A stretch of DNA of 64,000 nucleotides from Sporosarcina psychrophila (lineage in GTDB: Bacteria; Bacillota; Bacilli; Bacillales_A; Planococcaceae): assembly GCF_001590685.1 (NCBI RefSeq), contig NZ_CP014616.1, positions 2,231,001 to 2,295,000 on the forward strand, in the 5' to 3' direction. Positions within the stretch are counted from its first letter, which is position 1; each line of letters starts with the position of its first letter. A program made the position numbers and the translations under genes. The notes beneath the pieces were generated by a model. It had not been told where the DNA came from, ran no database searches, and saw nothing but the letters and a program-made list of their open reading frames with translations. Positions 18,257 to 26,646 of the stretch are shown here, piece by piece.

Positions 18257-18288
18257 AAAACCCCTTAGGCAATGGATAGCTTAAGGGG
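18257..18288 (-). terminator. Terminator of the CdaR-type regulator gene
   Basis: CCCCTTAAGC pairs with GCCTAAGGGG (one mismatch), followed on the minus strand by TTTTCC. It sits just past the regulator stop codon and could also slow transcripts leaving the holin-like gene. Confidence 0.6.
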
Positions 18289-18297
18289 GATCGATAC

Positions 18298-19380
18298 CTA
18301 TTTTTCATCTAGTAAAAGAGCGATTTTCAATAAAACTGCATCATGAAAGAGTGTTGGGTTATAGCCGCTTACTTCTTCTATTTTTCGAAGCCGGTACGTT
18401 AATGTGTGGCGGTGAACTTCTAAGGTTGCAGCAGCTATAGTGTTGTTCTGATTACAAGAAAAATAGATGGAGAGTGAACGTTTCATTTGTTCATTCAATC
18501 CCTTTAACACTCTACTTGAAAATCTGAACGTCTCACTCGATGAGGCGTTTTTTTTCAGTAGGGCCAATAACTCGACATCCTCAAAGTATATGAGATGTTG
18601 TGTTGGTTGTGCAAATTGCAATGCATTTTTGGCGGTAGTATAGGAGTAGCGAATTTCATCTAAAGAATTGACGGGATAGCCAACGCCAATTCTGACAAGG
18701 GAGTCTTTCTGCAAAGTAAGTAGTAAAATAGAAAGTTTTCTCTTCAAAGTAGTTTCAGTCATTCCGCTAATTAAAATGAATACCTCATTCAATTGTGAAT
18801 GTCCAATGAGAACAGAGTTTTTTTCAAATTGATCCTCCAATTTTTCAATGATTCTTTGAGAGGAAGGTAGGAAGCTCTTAAATTCGATTAAAAGTGTTGT
18901 GTATGGATTTATTGTGCTAAATCCCAAAAGAGAAAGTCTCTCCTTAACAATCAACGAAAGCGGCTCACCGCTAATTAACTCTTCAAAAATCAGTTCTTTC
19001 ATCTTCCGTTTCCATTCCGCTCGCGAGGTAATGAGTGACTGGTGAACCATCATTTCAGTTGTTAATTGTACAAGTGTTGCGATTTCTCGGAGATCTGCAG
19101 GATTACCGGTTATTCCAATGACACCAACTAATTGTTGCTGAAAATGAATCGGCATATTGACGCCTGGTTTTGTGCCATGCCAATTTACCATGTTTTCTTC
19201 TGTAATCCATAATATTTCCTTCGTTTTTGCGACGTATGCTGCACCTTCATGTATTTTGTTGATGCGCTGTTCTTCACCTGAAGCCAAAATCATTCCATTC
19301 GTATCCATGACATTCAAATTACGGTTTAACCGGACCATCGTTTGTTCAACAATTTCATCTGCAAGTTGCTTTGTCAGCAT
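18298..19380 (-). CDS. CdaR-type sugar-diacid/glycerate transcriptional regulator
   Basis: A 360-residue activator or repressor. The N-terminal diacid-recognition domain is visible (residues about 1-135: QLADEIVEQTMVRL, GMILASG, MPIHFQQQLVGVIGITGNP), then a central GGDEF-like region, and a C-terminal PucR-type helix-turn-helix (NNTIAAATLEVHRHTLTYRL, then RKIEEVSGYNP). The frame begins five codons earlier, but GGGGGAT before the ATG at 19380 favours this start. It is divergent from the glycerate kinase and GntP transporter genes, the classical CdaR arrangement, so it very likely controls them in response to glycerate or a sugar diacid. Confidence 0.9.
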   Translation of the reverse strand: MLTKQLADEIVEQTMVRLNRNLNVMDTNGMILASGEEQRINKIHEGAAYVAKTKEILWITEENMVNWHGTKPGVNMPIHFQQQLVGVIGITGNPADLREIATLVQLTTEMMVHQSLITSRAEWKRKMKELIFEELISGEPLSLIVKERLSLLGFSTINPYTTLLIEFKSFLPSSQRIIEKLEDQFEKNSVLIGHSQLNEVFILISGMTETTLKRKLSILLLTLQKDSLVRIGVGYPVNSLDEIRYSYTTAKNALQFAQPTQHLIYFEDVELLALLKKNASSSETFRFSSRVLKGLNEQMKRSLSIYFSCNQNNTIAAATLEVHRHTLTYRLRKIEEVSGYNPTLFHDAVLLKIALLLDEK

Positions 19381-19475
19381 TATTCTATCCCCCATGTATA
19401 ACTTTTCCGGAAATATTACGGGTAATTCTATACAATTAGCATAACGTATTATCTGAATAGCTCAACTATACTATT

Positions 19476-19489
19476 AGTAAGCGCTTTAG
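19476..19489. promoter_or_regulatory. Possible cre site before glycerate kinase gene
   Basis: AGTAAGCGCTTTAG contains the palindromic core TAAGCGCTTA-like centre of CcpA sites, but departs at both ends. It lies about 20 bases before the TTG start, where binding would block initiation. Confidence 0.4.
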
Positions 19490-19506
19490 TTAAGGGGGAA
19501 GTATTT

Positions 19507-20652
19507 TTGAAAGTAGTTGTGGCACCAGATTCATTTAAAGGTAGTTTAACGGCCGTTGAAGCAGCTGAAGCGATGGTCGCAGGCATTTATGATGCTGACC
19601 CCTCTATCGAGACAGTTATGCTTCCTGCGGCTGATGGCGGGGAAGGAACGATGAGCAGTTTGGTTGGCGCTACGGGGGGAGAAATCGTATCCGTCGTCGT
19701 ACAAGATCCGCTTGGCCGAGAAGTCGGGGCGGCTTATGGCGTTCTTGGAGATAGGAAAACTTCTGTCATTGAAATCGCGGAAGCATCTGGATTGATGCTG
19801 TTGCACGAAGAGGAAAGAAATCCACTTGTTACATCGACTTATGGCACGGGCGAATTAATTGTTCATGCACTTGACGCGGGCTTACGCAATTTTATTATTG
19901 GGCTTGGGGGAAGTGCGACAAACGACGGTGGTGTAGGAATGTTACAGGCACTTGGAATGCGTTTTCTGGGTGGAAATGGAGTGGAATTGTCAAGGGGGGG
20001 AGGTTCACTTGGTAATCTTCATGCAATCGATATGCATGATTTTGATAAACGAATTTCAGAAAGCACTTTCCTAATTGCGTGTGATGTCAGTAACCCATTT
20101 GTCGGGCCAACTGGTGCTTCCGCTGTTTTCGGTCCACAAAAAGGGGCTTGTCCTGCGATGGTAAATAGACTTGACGAAAACTTGATGTGGTTAGCCCATG
20201 TAATTGAACAACTAACCGGCATTTCTCTTCACGGGAAAAAAGGAGCAGGTGCGGCAGGGGGAGCCGGAGGTGCTTTTCAAGCTTTTTTTCCTGGGGAAAT
20301 GGAACAGGGTATCGACGTTGTGTTGAATGCGATTTCATTCGACAAACAAATTACTGACGCAGATTTAATTATTACAGGTGAAGGCAAAACTGATAGTCAG
20401 ACATTATCGGGTAAAACACCATTTGGAGTTGCGAAAGTGGCCTATAAAGAGGGAAAGCCAATCATTCTTATTTCAGGTGTGATAGATCAAGAGAGCCGGG
20501 ATCTATTGGCGCCCATATTCAACGAATTACATGCGATTACAGACGGAACGGTTTCATCACAAGAGTCGATTGCGCATCCAAGTCATTATTTAAGAGCGAA
20601 AACAAAGTTGGTAATGGAGAATTATTTAACTAACTATACAAAAGGGGTGTAG
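19507..20652 (+). CDS. Glycerate kinase (GarK/GlxK family)
   Basis: Phosphorylates D-glycerate (usually to 2-phosphoglycerate), joining glycerate to glycolysis; 381 residues, the family length. Seen: the N-terminal VVAPDSFKGSLTAVEAAEAM, ADGGEGTMSSLV, the glycine-rich IGLGGSATNDGGVGMLQALG, and ITGEGKTDSQTLSGKTPFGV. The start is TTG, decided by AAGGGGGAAG before it. It ends two bases before the GntP-type transporter gene, with which it forms an operon. Divergent from the CdaR-like gene. A cre-like site suggests repression by good carbon sources. Confidence 0.93.
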   Translation: MKVVVAPDSFKGSLTAVEAAEAMVAGIYDADPSIETVMLPAADGGEGTMSSLVGATGGEIVSVVVQDPLGREVGAAYGVLGDRKTSVIEIAEASGLMLLHEEERNPLVTSTYGTGELIVHALDAGLRNFIIGLGGSATNDGGVGMLQALGMRFLGGNGVELSRGGGSLGNLHAIDMHDFDKRISESTFLIACDVSNPFVGPTGASAVFGPQKGACPAMVNRLDENLMWLAHVIEQLTGISLHGKKGAGAAGGAGGAFQAFFPGEMEQGIDVVLNAISFDKQITDADLIITGEGKTDSQTLSGKTPFGVAKVAYKEGKPIILISGVIDQESRDLLAPIFNELHAITDGTVSSQESIAHPSHYLRAKTKLVMENYLTNYTKGV

Positions 20653-20654
20653 AG

Positions 20655-22001
20655 ATGTTATTTGCAGTTATTGCACTTAGTGTTGTGCTCGTTGTTGTGT
20701 TGACAGCTGTTTTTAAAGTTCATCCGTTTTTATCTTTACTGCTCGGCGCATTTTTCGTCGGTATTGCTTCAGGCATGCCGTTGCTCACAGTAGTGGAAAA
20801 TGTCAATGAAGGATTCGGCGGATTAATGAAATCGATTGGGATTGTCATTGTCGCGGGGACTATTATTGGAGTCATTCTAGAAAAGTCGGGTGCGGCATAT
20901 AGAATGGCGGAAGTCGTTTTACGAGTAATCGGTGAAAAGCGCCCTCAGTTGGCAATGTCAATCATCGGTTATATCGTATCAATCCCTGTTTTTTGTGATT
21001 CTGGCTTCATTATATTAGCAAGTTTGAAAAAGGCATTGGCGAAACGTTCAAAAGTGGCGATTGCATCCATGTCAGTTGCACTTGCAACCGGATTGTATGC
21101 GACACACACGTTAGTTCCGCCAACACCGGGACCAATTGCTGCAGCTGGTAATATCGGCGCGGAAAATTATCTAGGGACTATTATTTTAATTGGACTTTTC
21201 GTTGCGATTCCAGCAGTTATTGTTGGTTATTTCTGGGCGGTAAAAGTAGCCTCAAAAATCGAAGTACCGGAAGATACTGAGGAAGGCGGACTGAATTACG
21301 AAGAGATTGTTGAATCGTTCGGGAAAATGCCCTCCACGTTCAAAGCATTCTTGCCAATTGTACTGCCAATAGTATTGATTGGAATCGGTTCTGTGGCAGC
21401 ACTTACTGGCGAAGACACTGCTTTTATCAACTTCCTACGATTTTTAGGAGCACCATCCGTCGCGCTTCTATTCGGTGTGCTGGCATCGTTTTTGTTACTT
21501 CCTAAATTTAATGAGGAAACGCTTTCAGGTTGGATTGGCGATGCATTGAAGGAAGCTGCTCCTATTCTTCTTATTACTGGGGCAGGAGGAGCATTCGGGA
21601 AAGTTATTTCAAATTCAGGTATTGCAGACCTTATCGCAAACATGAATATGGAGGCGTTAGCGGGTGGTGCTCTGTTCCTCCTTATTCCATTTATTATCGC
21701 AGCCGCATTGAAAACAGCCCAAGGATCTTCGACTGCTTCACTTGTCATCACCTCAACATTAATAGCACCACTATTGCCTTCAATGGGAATTGAAGGAGCG
21801 ATTCCACTTTCGCTTGTAGTCATGGCGATTGGTGCCGGAGCAATGACTGTTAGCCATGTGAATGACAGCTTCTTCTGGGTTGTTACACAATTTAGTGGCA
21901 TGACAGTGACGGATGCGTATAAGGCACAAACGATGGCAACGCTGTTACAAGGCGTAACAACAATTATAGTTACGATGCTACTTTGGACCGTTCTAGTGTA
22001 A
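20655..22001 (+). CDS. GntP family permease, probably glycerate or gluconate uptake
   Basis: A 448-residue membrane symporter with about twelve to fourteen segments. Seen: HPFLSLLLGAFFVGIASGMP, VSIPVFCDSGFIIL, ATGLYATHTLVPPTPGPIAA (the strongest GntP signature), ITGAGGAFGKVISNSGI and VSHVNDSFFWVVTQFSGMT. It overlaps functionally and physically with glycerate kinase (two-base gap, AGGGGTG ribosome site), so glycerate is the likely cargo rather than gluconate. A strong terminator follows. Confidence 0.92.
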   Translation: MLFAVIALSVVLVVVLTAVFKVHPFLSLLLGAFFVGIASGMPLLTVVENVNEGFGGLMKSIGIVIVAGTIIGVILEKSGAAYRMAEVVLRVIGEKRPQLAMSIIGYIVSIPVFCDSGFIILASLKKALAKRSKVAIASMSVALATGLYATHTLVPPTPGPIAAAGNIGAENYLGTIILIGLFVAIPAVIVGYFWAVKVASKIEVPEDTEEGGLNYEEIVESFGKMPSTFKAFLPIVLPIVLIGIGSVAALTGEDTAFINFLRFLGAPSVALLFGVLASFLLLPKFNEETLSGWIGDALKEAAPILLITGAGGAFGKVISNSGIADLIANMNMEALAGGALFLLIPFIIAAALKTAQGSSTASLVITSTLIAPLLPSMGIEGAIPLSLVVMAIGAGAMTVSHVNDSFFWVVTQFSGMTVTDAYKAQTMATLLQGVTTIIVTMLLWTVLV

Positions 22002-22014
22002 AGCATGAGATAAG

Positions 22015-22063
22015 GAAGTCTGATCTGTTAGTGAGCTTTCTAGCTAACAGATCAGACTTTTTC
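22015..22063 (+). terminator. Terminator of the glycerate operon
   Basis: AAGTCTGATCTGTTAG pairs with CTAACAGATCAGACTT, followed by a T run. Confidence 0.9.
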
Positions 22064-22173
22064 CATTCTATTAATAAATCATATCCATATTAATTACTCA
22101 CTAAGTTGCACAATTGCTAATGACAGAAAATTCGAAGTGTTATATACTATATCAAAATGGTGAGGTGATCTAT

Positions 22174-23766
22174 ATGAATATGCCACTAGTATTACCGCAA
22201 TTTCTCGATCGAGCAGTTGCTTTGTATGGAGAAAAGGATGCGGTACATTGTGAAGAACGTGTTTTTACATACCGACAACTGAATAATAGAGTAAACCAAC
22301 TTTCTAGAGGGCTACGCGAGTTAGGGATTGGAAAAGAGGACAGGGTCGCTTATTTAGCAGGGAATTCTCTTGAAATGTTGGAAGGGTTTTATGGCGTTTT
22401 TCAAATTGGTGCAGTAATGGTTCCGCTCAATATTCGTTTAAAGCCGGAAGATTACGTATTCATCTTAAATCATAGTGAAGCCAAAGTTCTTTTTGTCGAC
22501 CAAGATCTCTATGGCTTAATTAAACCAGTGATCGATCAATTTGAAACGGTAAAGCATATTATTGTTCACTACAAAGATCAAGAAACACTAGAAACGGGCT
22601 ATGACGACTGGCTTGCTACTTACTCATCTGATGCATTTGACCGTGCAGAACTGGATGAAAATGATGTCTGTAGCTTACTGTATACGAGTGGAACAACGGG
22701 AGATCCAAAAGGGGTCATGTTGACGCATCGTAATAATTATCTACATGCGCTTAGTACGATGCATCATTTGAGGGTCACTGACTCGGACGTCTATTTGCAC
22801 GTTCTTCCAATGTTCCATGTCAATGGCTGGGGCTCTCCTTTTTACTACACGGCAAATGGGGCTACACATATATGTTCAAGAAAATCGACGCCTGAATCCA
22901 TTTTTAAAGCACTTCAAGAACATAAAGTATCCATCTTGCATATGGCACCAACCGTATTAAATGCGTTGCTGCTGTATCATGATCAGCATCATCCGGTCAT
23001 CAATCAAGACATTCGCGTGGTGATTGCAGGATCTGCACCACCTCCTGCCTTCATCGTCAGGGTCGAAGAAGAGCTGGGTTGGGAGTTCATCCAAGTATAT
23101 GGTATGACGGAATCCTCTCCGCTTAGCCTCATTTCAACGATCCACTCGCATTTGACCGGGTTGTCAAAAAATGAACAGACTGAATTGAAAGCGAAGGCTG
23201 GATTCTCGATGATTGGTAGCGATGTTAGGATTGTCGATGAAAATGGAGTGGAAGTTGCCCATGACGGGAAACAAGTCGGGGAAGTGGCAGTGCGGAGTCA
23301 TGGTGTTATGAAAGGCTATTGGAAAAACGATCATGCAACGGAACAAGCGTTGCAAAATGGCCGGCTTTTAACAGGGGACATGGGGACTATTGATGAAAAT
23401 GGTTATATCAACATCGTAGACCGAAAGAAAGATGTCATTATTAGTGGCGGAGAGAATATATCATCGATTGAAGTAGAAGGTGTCCTATACGAACACCCTG
23501 CGGTACTGGAAGCTGCTGTCATTGCGGTTCCACATGAGAAGTGGGGAGAGACACCTCACGCATATATTGTATTACGCGAGCATAGAAACGCAACCGAACA
23601 GGAAATTATTGCTTTCTGCAAAGAAAAGTTAGCCCATTTCAAAGTAGTTACAGGCATAACTTTCGTCAATGAACTTCCAAAAACAGCATCTGGCAAAATT
23701 CAAAAAGTCCAAATTCGCGATGCTTACTGGGAAGCGCAAGGAATAACGGGACGTTTGGTGAATTAA
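22174..23766 (+). CDS. Fatty acyl-CoA synthetase (AMP-dependent acid:CoA ligase)
   Basis: A 530-residue ANL-family enzyme that activates a carboxylic acid through an acyl-AMP to acyl-CoA. Seen: the P-loop-like YTSGTTGDPKGV (residues about 170-182), the A5 motif VYGMTESSP, TGDMGTIDENGYINIVDRKK, and the C-terminal catalytic Lys in PKTASGKIQKVQIR. The length and the ILHMAPTVLNALL segment suit medium- or long-chain FadD-type enzymes. The frame extends 20 codons upstream, but GGTGAGGTGA lies right before the ATG at 22174. It is monocistronic. The natural substrate is not certain. Confidence 0.87.
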   Translation: MNMPLVLPQFLDRAVALYGEKDAVHCEERVFTYRQLNNRVNQLSRGLRELGIGKEDRVAYLAGNSLEMLEGFYGVFQIGAVMVPLNIRLKPEDYVFILNHSEAKVLFVDQDLYGLIKPVIDQFETVKHIIVHYKDQETLETGYDDWLATYSSDAFDRAELDENDVCSLLYTSGTTGDPKGVMLTHRNNYLHALSTMHHLRVTDSDVYLHVLPMFHVNGWGSPFYYTANGATHICSRKSTPESIFKALQEHKVSILHMAPTVLNALLLYHDQHHPVINQDIRVVIAGSAPPPAFIVRVEEELGWEFIQVYGMTESSPLSLISTIHSHLTGLSKNEQTELKAKAGFSMIGSDVRIVDENGVEVAHDGKQVGEVAVRSHGVMKGYWKNDHATEQALQNGRLLTGDMGTIDENGYINIVDRKKDVIISGGENISSIEVEGVLYEHPAVLEAAVIAVPHEKWGETPHAYIVLREHRNATEQEIIAFCKEKLAHFKVVTGITFVNELPKTASGKIQKVQIRDAYWEAQGITGRLVN

Positions 23767-23778
23767 TGAATGACATAA

Positions 23779-23832
23779 AAGCTTGCACGTGCATTGAGGA
23801 ACACCCTCTATATGCACGTGTAAGCTTATTTA
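23779..23832. terminator. Bidirectional terminator between acyl-CoA ligase and ABC permease
   Basis: AAGCTTGCACGTGCAT pairs with ATGCACGTGTAAGCTT (one wobble), with a T-rich right flank. Confidence 0.82.
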
Positions 23833-24680
23833 TTTTTCCTTCGCATAACAAGTAACGATAGTCCGAAAAAAAGCAATGTTGTACCACAGAGATACATAAT
23901 ACTAAATAACTGGGTAGTTTTTTTACCATTGATGTCGTATAACATGCCCATATCAATTTCGAATGCTTGCTTCATGGCAACTGGCGCGGTAGAGAAGGCC
24001 TCTAGAAGGGGTGCCTCCATTATTAATTGCCGAAACAGTGCGGCTGAATGGGAAACCGGGAACAGCTTGACAACTGATTGGATGTAATCAGGCAGTCCAC
24101 CAATCGGAATATAGATGCCAGCTAAAAAACCAAGAAGTGTTCCGATAACCGTGCTTGCTGCGGCAAATGCATTTGACGTTTTGAAAAAGGAAACCAACAG
24201 AAGCACCATTGATCCGCTAGCTAATACGGATAAGATAATTACACCGCTTGCCGCCATCATTTTACCGAACGACAGCACCACTTCTCCGGAAACGAAGAGA
24301 AATAGATTTGAAACAAGAAGCGTAATCATACACATGATAAAACCTATAACCAATGCGCTGATGATATAGCCACCCACCAACTTTGTTCTTGAAATAGGGG
24401 AAGAGTAAAAATCCATGTATGTTTTATTTGCGCGATCTTCTACCAGGATGCCAAATGAGCCGAGTGTCGTTGTCATAGAGGTTACCGCTAGGATCCCAGC
24501 AATGAACCAGGTAGTGAGCACTGCCTTTTTTGCAGGGAAGTCCGGAAGCCCTTTGGCGGTCATATCCCCTAAGAATAAAACGTACAATGCGATTAAAATA
24601 ATGACGGCTAGAAGTGAGAAAATGACAGTGGCTTTATCCCGAAAATACAATAAGATATTCCGTTTAGCAAATGCGATCAT
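23826..24680 (-). CDS. ABC-2 type transporter permease
   Basis: A 284-residue membrane subunit with six segments. Seen: a cytoplasmic start AFAKRNILLYFRDKATVIFS, a first helix, then VLTTWFIAGILAVTSMTTTL, the conserved loop LVEDRANKTYMDFYSSPISR, and GFLAGIYIPIGGLPDYIQ before the last helices, as usual for ABC-2 drug or lipid exporters. The start is uncertain: ATG at 24680 is chosen from family alignment, while ATG at 24701 is also possible. It overlaps the ATPase gene by 17 bases, so the two are translationally coupled. Last gene of a four-gene minus-strand operon led by a LytTR regulator. Substrate unknown. Confidence 0.85.
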   Translation of the reverse strand: MIAFAKRNILLYFRDKATVIFSLLAVIILIALYVLFLGDMTAKGLPDFPAKKAVLTTWFIAGILAVTSMTTTLGSFGILVEDRANKTYMDFYSSPISRTKLVGGYIISALVIGFIMCMITLLVSNLFLFVSGEVVLSFGKMMAASGVIILSVLASGSMVLLLVSFFKTSNAFAAASTVIGTLLGFLAGIYIPIGGLPDYIQSVVKLFPVSHSAALFRQLIMEAPLLEAFSTAPVAMKQAFEIDMGMLYDINGKKTTQLFSIMYLCGTTLLFFGLSLLVMRRKNK

Positions 24681-25593
24681 CCGGATTCCCAACCTTTCCA
24701 TTGATGGCGATAAAAACATCATCCAAACTGGATTTCTTCACTTCAAAAGATGAGATGAAAGAAGTGAATTTCACCAAAATTGGTATCGCTTCCGTCGTAT
24801 GATTAAGGCGGATAGTAAACAGCGACTTTTCGTCATCGAAATCCAATCCATCTAACATGAGCAAGCTTCGCAGCTCATCTGCTCGCTCCGTAGAAATTGT
24901 CAGTAAATCTGTTGAATAGTTATTTTTCAACTGTTCAGGAGTTCCTTTTGCCACGATGCTGCCTTTTTTCATAACGACAACATAATCCGAGTTTGCTGCT
25001 TCTTCAATGTAATGTGTCGTTAGAAAAACAGTCATACCTGTTTCTTTTTGAAGTTGCAGTATGGTAGCCCATATGTTTTTTCGACTTTCTGGATCAAGCC
25101 CTGTTGTCGGTTCGTCTAAAATTAAGATGTTCGGTTTATGAATAAGGGCGCGCGCAATATCCACTCGTCGTCGTTGTCCACCTGATAATTTCCCATAAGG
25201 TCGATTCGAAATAGACTGTATATCCACGATATCCATAACTCGAGTAATCGCAACGTTACGTTCTTGCCGCGGCATCCCATAAAAAGATCCCCGAATCGCT
25301 AAATTCTCTTTGACGGTCAATAAAGGATCAAGTAAGCTCTCTTGAAATACGACGCCGATTTCCTGGCGAATGGCTTGGTCGTGCTTGCCGACAGTATAAC
25401 CATTTACATAGACATGACCACTGTCTAGCTGGAGGAGCGTCAAGAGAATTGAAATAGTCGTCGATTTCCCAGCACCATTCGTACCTAAAAAAGAAAAGAG
25501 GGCGCCTTTTTCTACATAGAAACTGATGTCGTTTACAGCTTTTATTTTTCCGAATGATTTCGACAATCCAATTACCTCAATTATGTTAGTCAA
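24664..25593 (-). CDS. ABC transporter ATP-binding protein
   Basis: A 309-residue ATPase of the drug-exporter (DRA) type. Seen in order: Walker A GTNGAGKST, Q-loop VVFQESLLDP, signature LSGGQRRRVDIARAL, Walker B ILILDEPTTGLDP, H-loop TTHYIEEA, and a C-terminal extension of about 90 residues as in DrrA-like proteins. The start is TTG at 25591-25593, preceded by AGGGGAG. The frame also runs nine codons upstream to another TTG, without a ribosome site. It overlaps the DUF3021 gene by eight bases and the permease gene by seventeen. It powers export by the permease; substrate unknown. Confidence 0.9.
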   Translation of the reverse strand: MTNIIEVIGLSKSFGKIKAVNDISFYVEKGALFSFLGTNGAGKSTTISILLTLLQLDSGHVYVNGYTVGKHDQAIRQEIGVVFQESLLDPLLTVKENLAIRGSFYGMPRQERNVAITRVMDIVDIQSISNRPYGKLSGGQRRRVDIARALIHKPNILILDEPTTGLDPESRKNIWATILQLQKETGMTVFLTTHYIEEAANSDYVVVMKKGSIVAKGTPEQLKNNYSTDLLTISTERADELRSLLMLDGLDFDDEKSLFTIRLNHTTEAIPILVKFTSFISSFEVKKSSLDDVFIAINGKVGNPDDRIC

Positions 25594-26005
25594 TAGGGAC
25601 TCCCCTTTTTTTACCTGCAATGGCGGCGTTAATTTGCGTAGCGTTCATTTGATTACCCATAAACGTAACGATAATGACTACGATATAAGTCAATATTCCA
25701 GTAGTGATAATGAACGGTGTATCATACCAAGTGAATGGGAAAACTTTGAAAACTGCACCTGCAACAAGAAGTACAATGATGACATCTAGTAATTCGATGA
25801 ACCTTAAAATGAGCGGATTTTGAATGGGTAACTGATGCGTAATAAAAATCAAACAGATGATGCAAATTGAAATAATCAGCATATGAACAATCATTGCTTC
25901 ATCCATAGGTGGGAAAACTTTTAACCAACTAAAAAAAAGATAAAATAGACTACTAAATGTGAATGAAATACAACTTGCTGAAATGTAGTGCTTAACTAGG
26001 TCCAT
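25586..26005 (-). CDS. DUF3021 family membrane protein
   Basis: A 139-residue protein with four membrane segments (residues about 8-27, 40-57, 69-90, 98-117) and a short basic cytoplasmic tail. The length, topology and position directly after a LytTR regulator gene match DUF3021, whose members pair with LytTR proteins and are thought to restrain them at the membrane. That function is known for a few relatives and inferred here. GAGGAGGAG before the ATG is a strong ribosome site. It ends inside the start of the ATPase gene, so translation is coupled. Confidence 0.8.
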   Translation of the reverse strand: MDLVKHYISASCISFTFSSLFYLFFSWLKVFPPMDEAMIVHMLIISICIICLIFITHQLPIQNPLILRFIELLDVIIVLLVAGAVFKVFPFTWYDTPFIITTGILTYIVVIIVTFMGNQMNATQINAAIAGKKRGVPID

Positions 26006-26018
26006 AATGATCTCCTCC

Positions 26019-26462
26019 TCACGTTAAAAATTTTTCTTTGAAAGATTTGACGTAATGTCTATTGACGATGACTTTTTCACTGTTCATCAAAGACGCTTCA
26101 AACTTCCCATTAAATAAGGCTCGCACACTGTCAATTAGAGCTGTATTGACAATTAAGTTTTTACTAATGCGGATGAAATGTGTGCTTGCCAGCAACTTCT
26201 CAATCTCGTATAGCTTCAAGTCACTTTCGTAGATATCTTTTTCATTGTAAAGAAACGAACGGTTATCAATCGATTCAATATAATACACGTTATCGACGAG
26301 AAGGGAATATGTCCGCCCATCTTTTGTTCCAGTTAAGGTTATATGTAGTTGGTTAATCTGTTTGATTAATCGTTCAAGTTCATTGTCAATTTGTGGACAG
26401 TTGATAGTGATTTCAACCTCGTTATAGGTATTGGATTCATTAACTGTCAAACGAATGATCAT
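26019..26462 (-). CDS. LytTR family DNA-binding regulator
   Basis: A 147-residue protein with a short N-terminal part and a LytTR domain (residues about 50-147). Seen: VDNVYYIESIDNRSFLYNEK, FIRISKNLIVNTALIDSVRA, FEASLMNSEKVIVNRHYVK. There is no receiver domain, so it is not a standard response regulator. The start at 26462 is decided by AAAGGATGTG before it. It is the first gene of the operon with DUF3021 and the ABC exporter (13-base gap), which suggests self-regulation of the exporter, with DUF3021 as membrane partner. Confidence 0.88.
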   Translation of the reverse strand: MIIRLTVNESNTYNEVEITINCPQIDNELERLIKQINQLHITLTGTKDGRTYSLLVDNVYYIESIDNRSFLYNEKDIYESDLKLYEIEKLLASTHFIRISKNLIVNTALIDSVRALFNGKFEASLMNSEKVIVNRHYVKSFKEKFLT

Positions 26463-26646
26463 CACATCCTTTCGCGGAAATCTTATGGATAGAATCGTAC
26501 CATTTTGTGGAATTTGGAACAATACTTCTCGGGTAACATGCATTTTTCAACTAATAAGATGCATGCGATAGTACAATACTCTTTTAAAAAGCAAGGTAAA
26601 TCGGCTATGATAGGATGAGGTACATATTAGAAATGGAAGTGTTGTT

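Noticed and set aside
21296..22006. 236-codon open frame opposite the GntP-type gene
   Set aside because: A shadow of a strongly coding gene on the other strand; its sequence has no domain and starts without a ribosome site.
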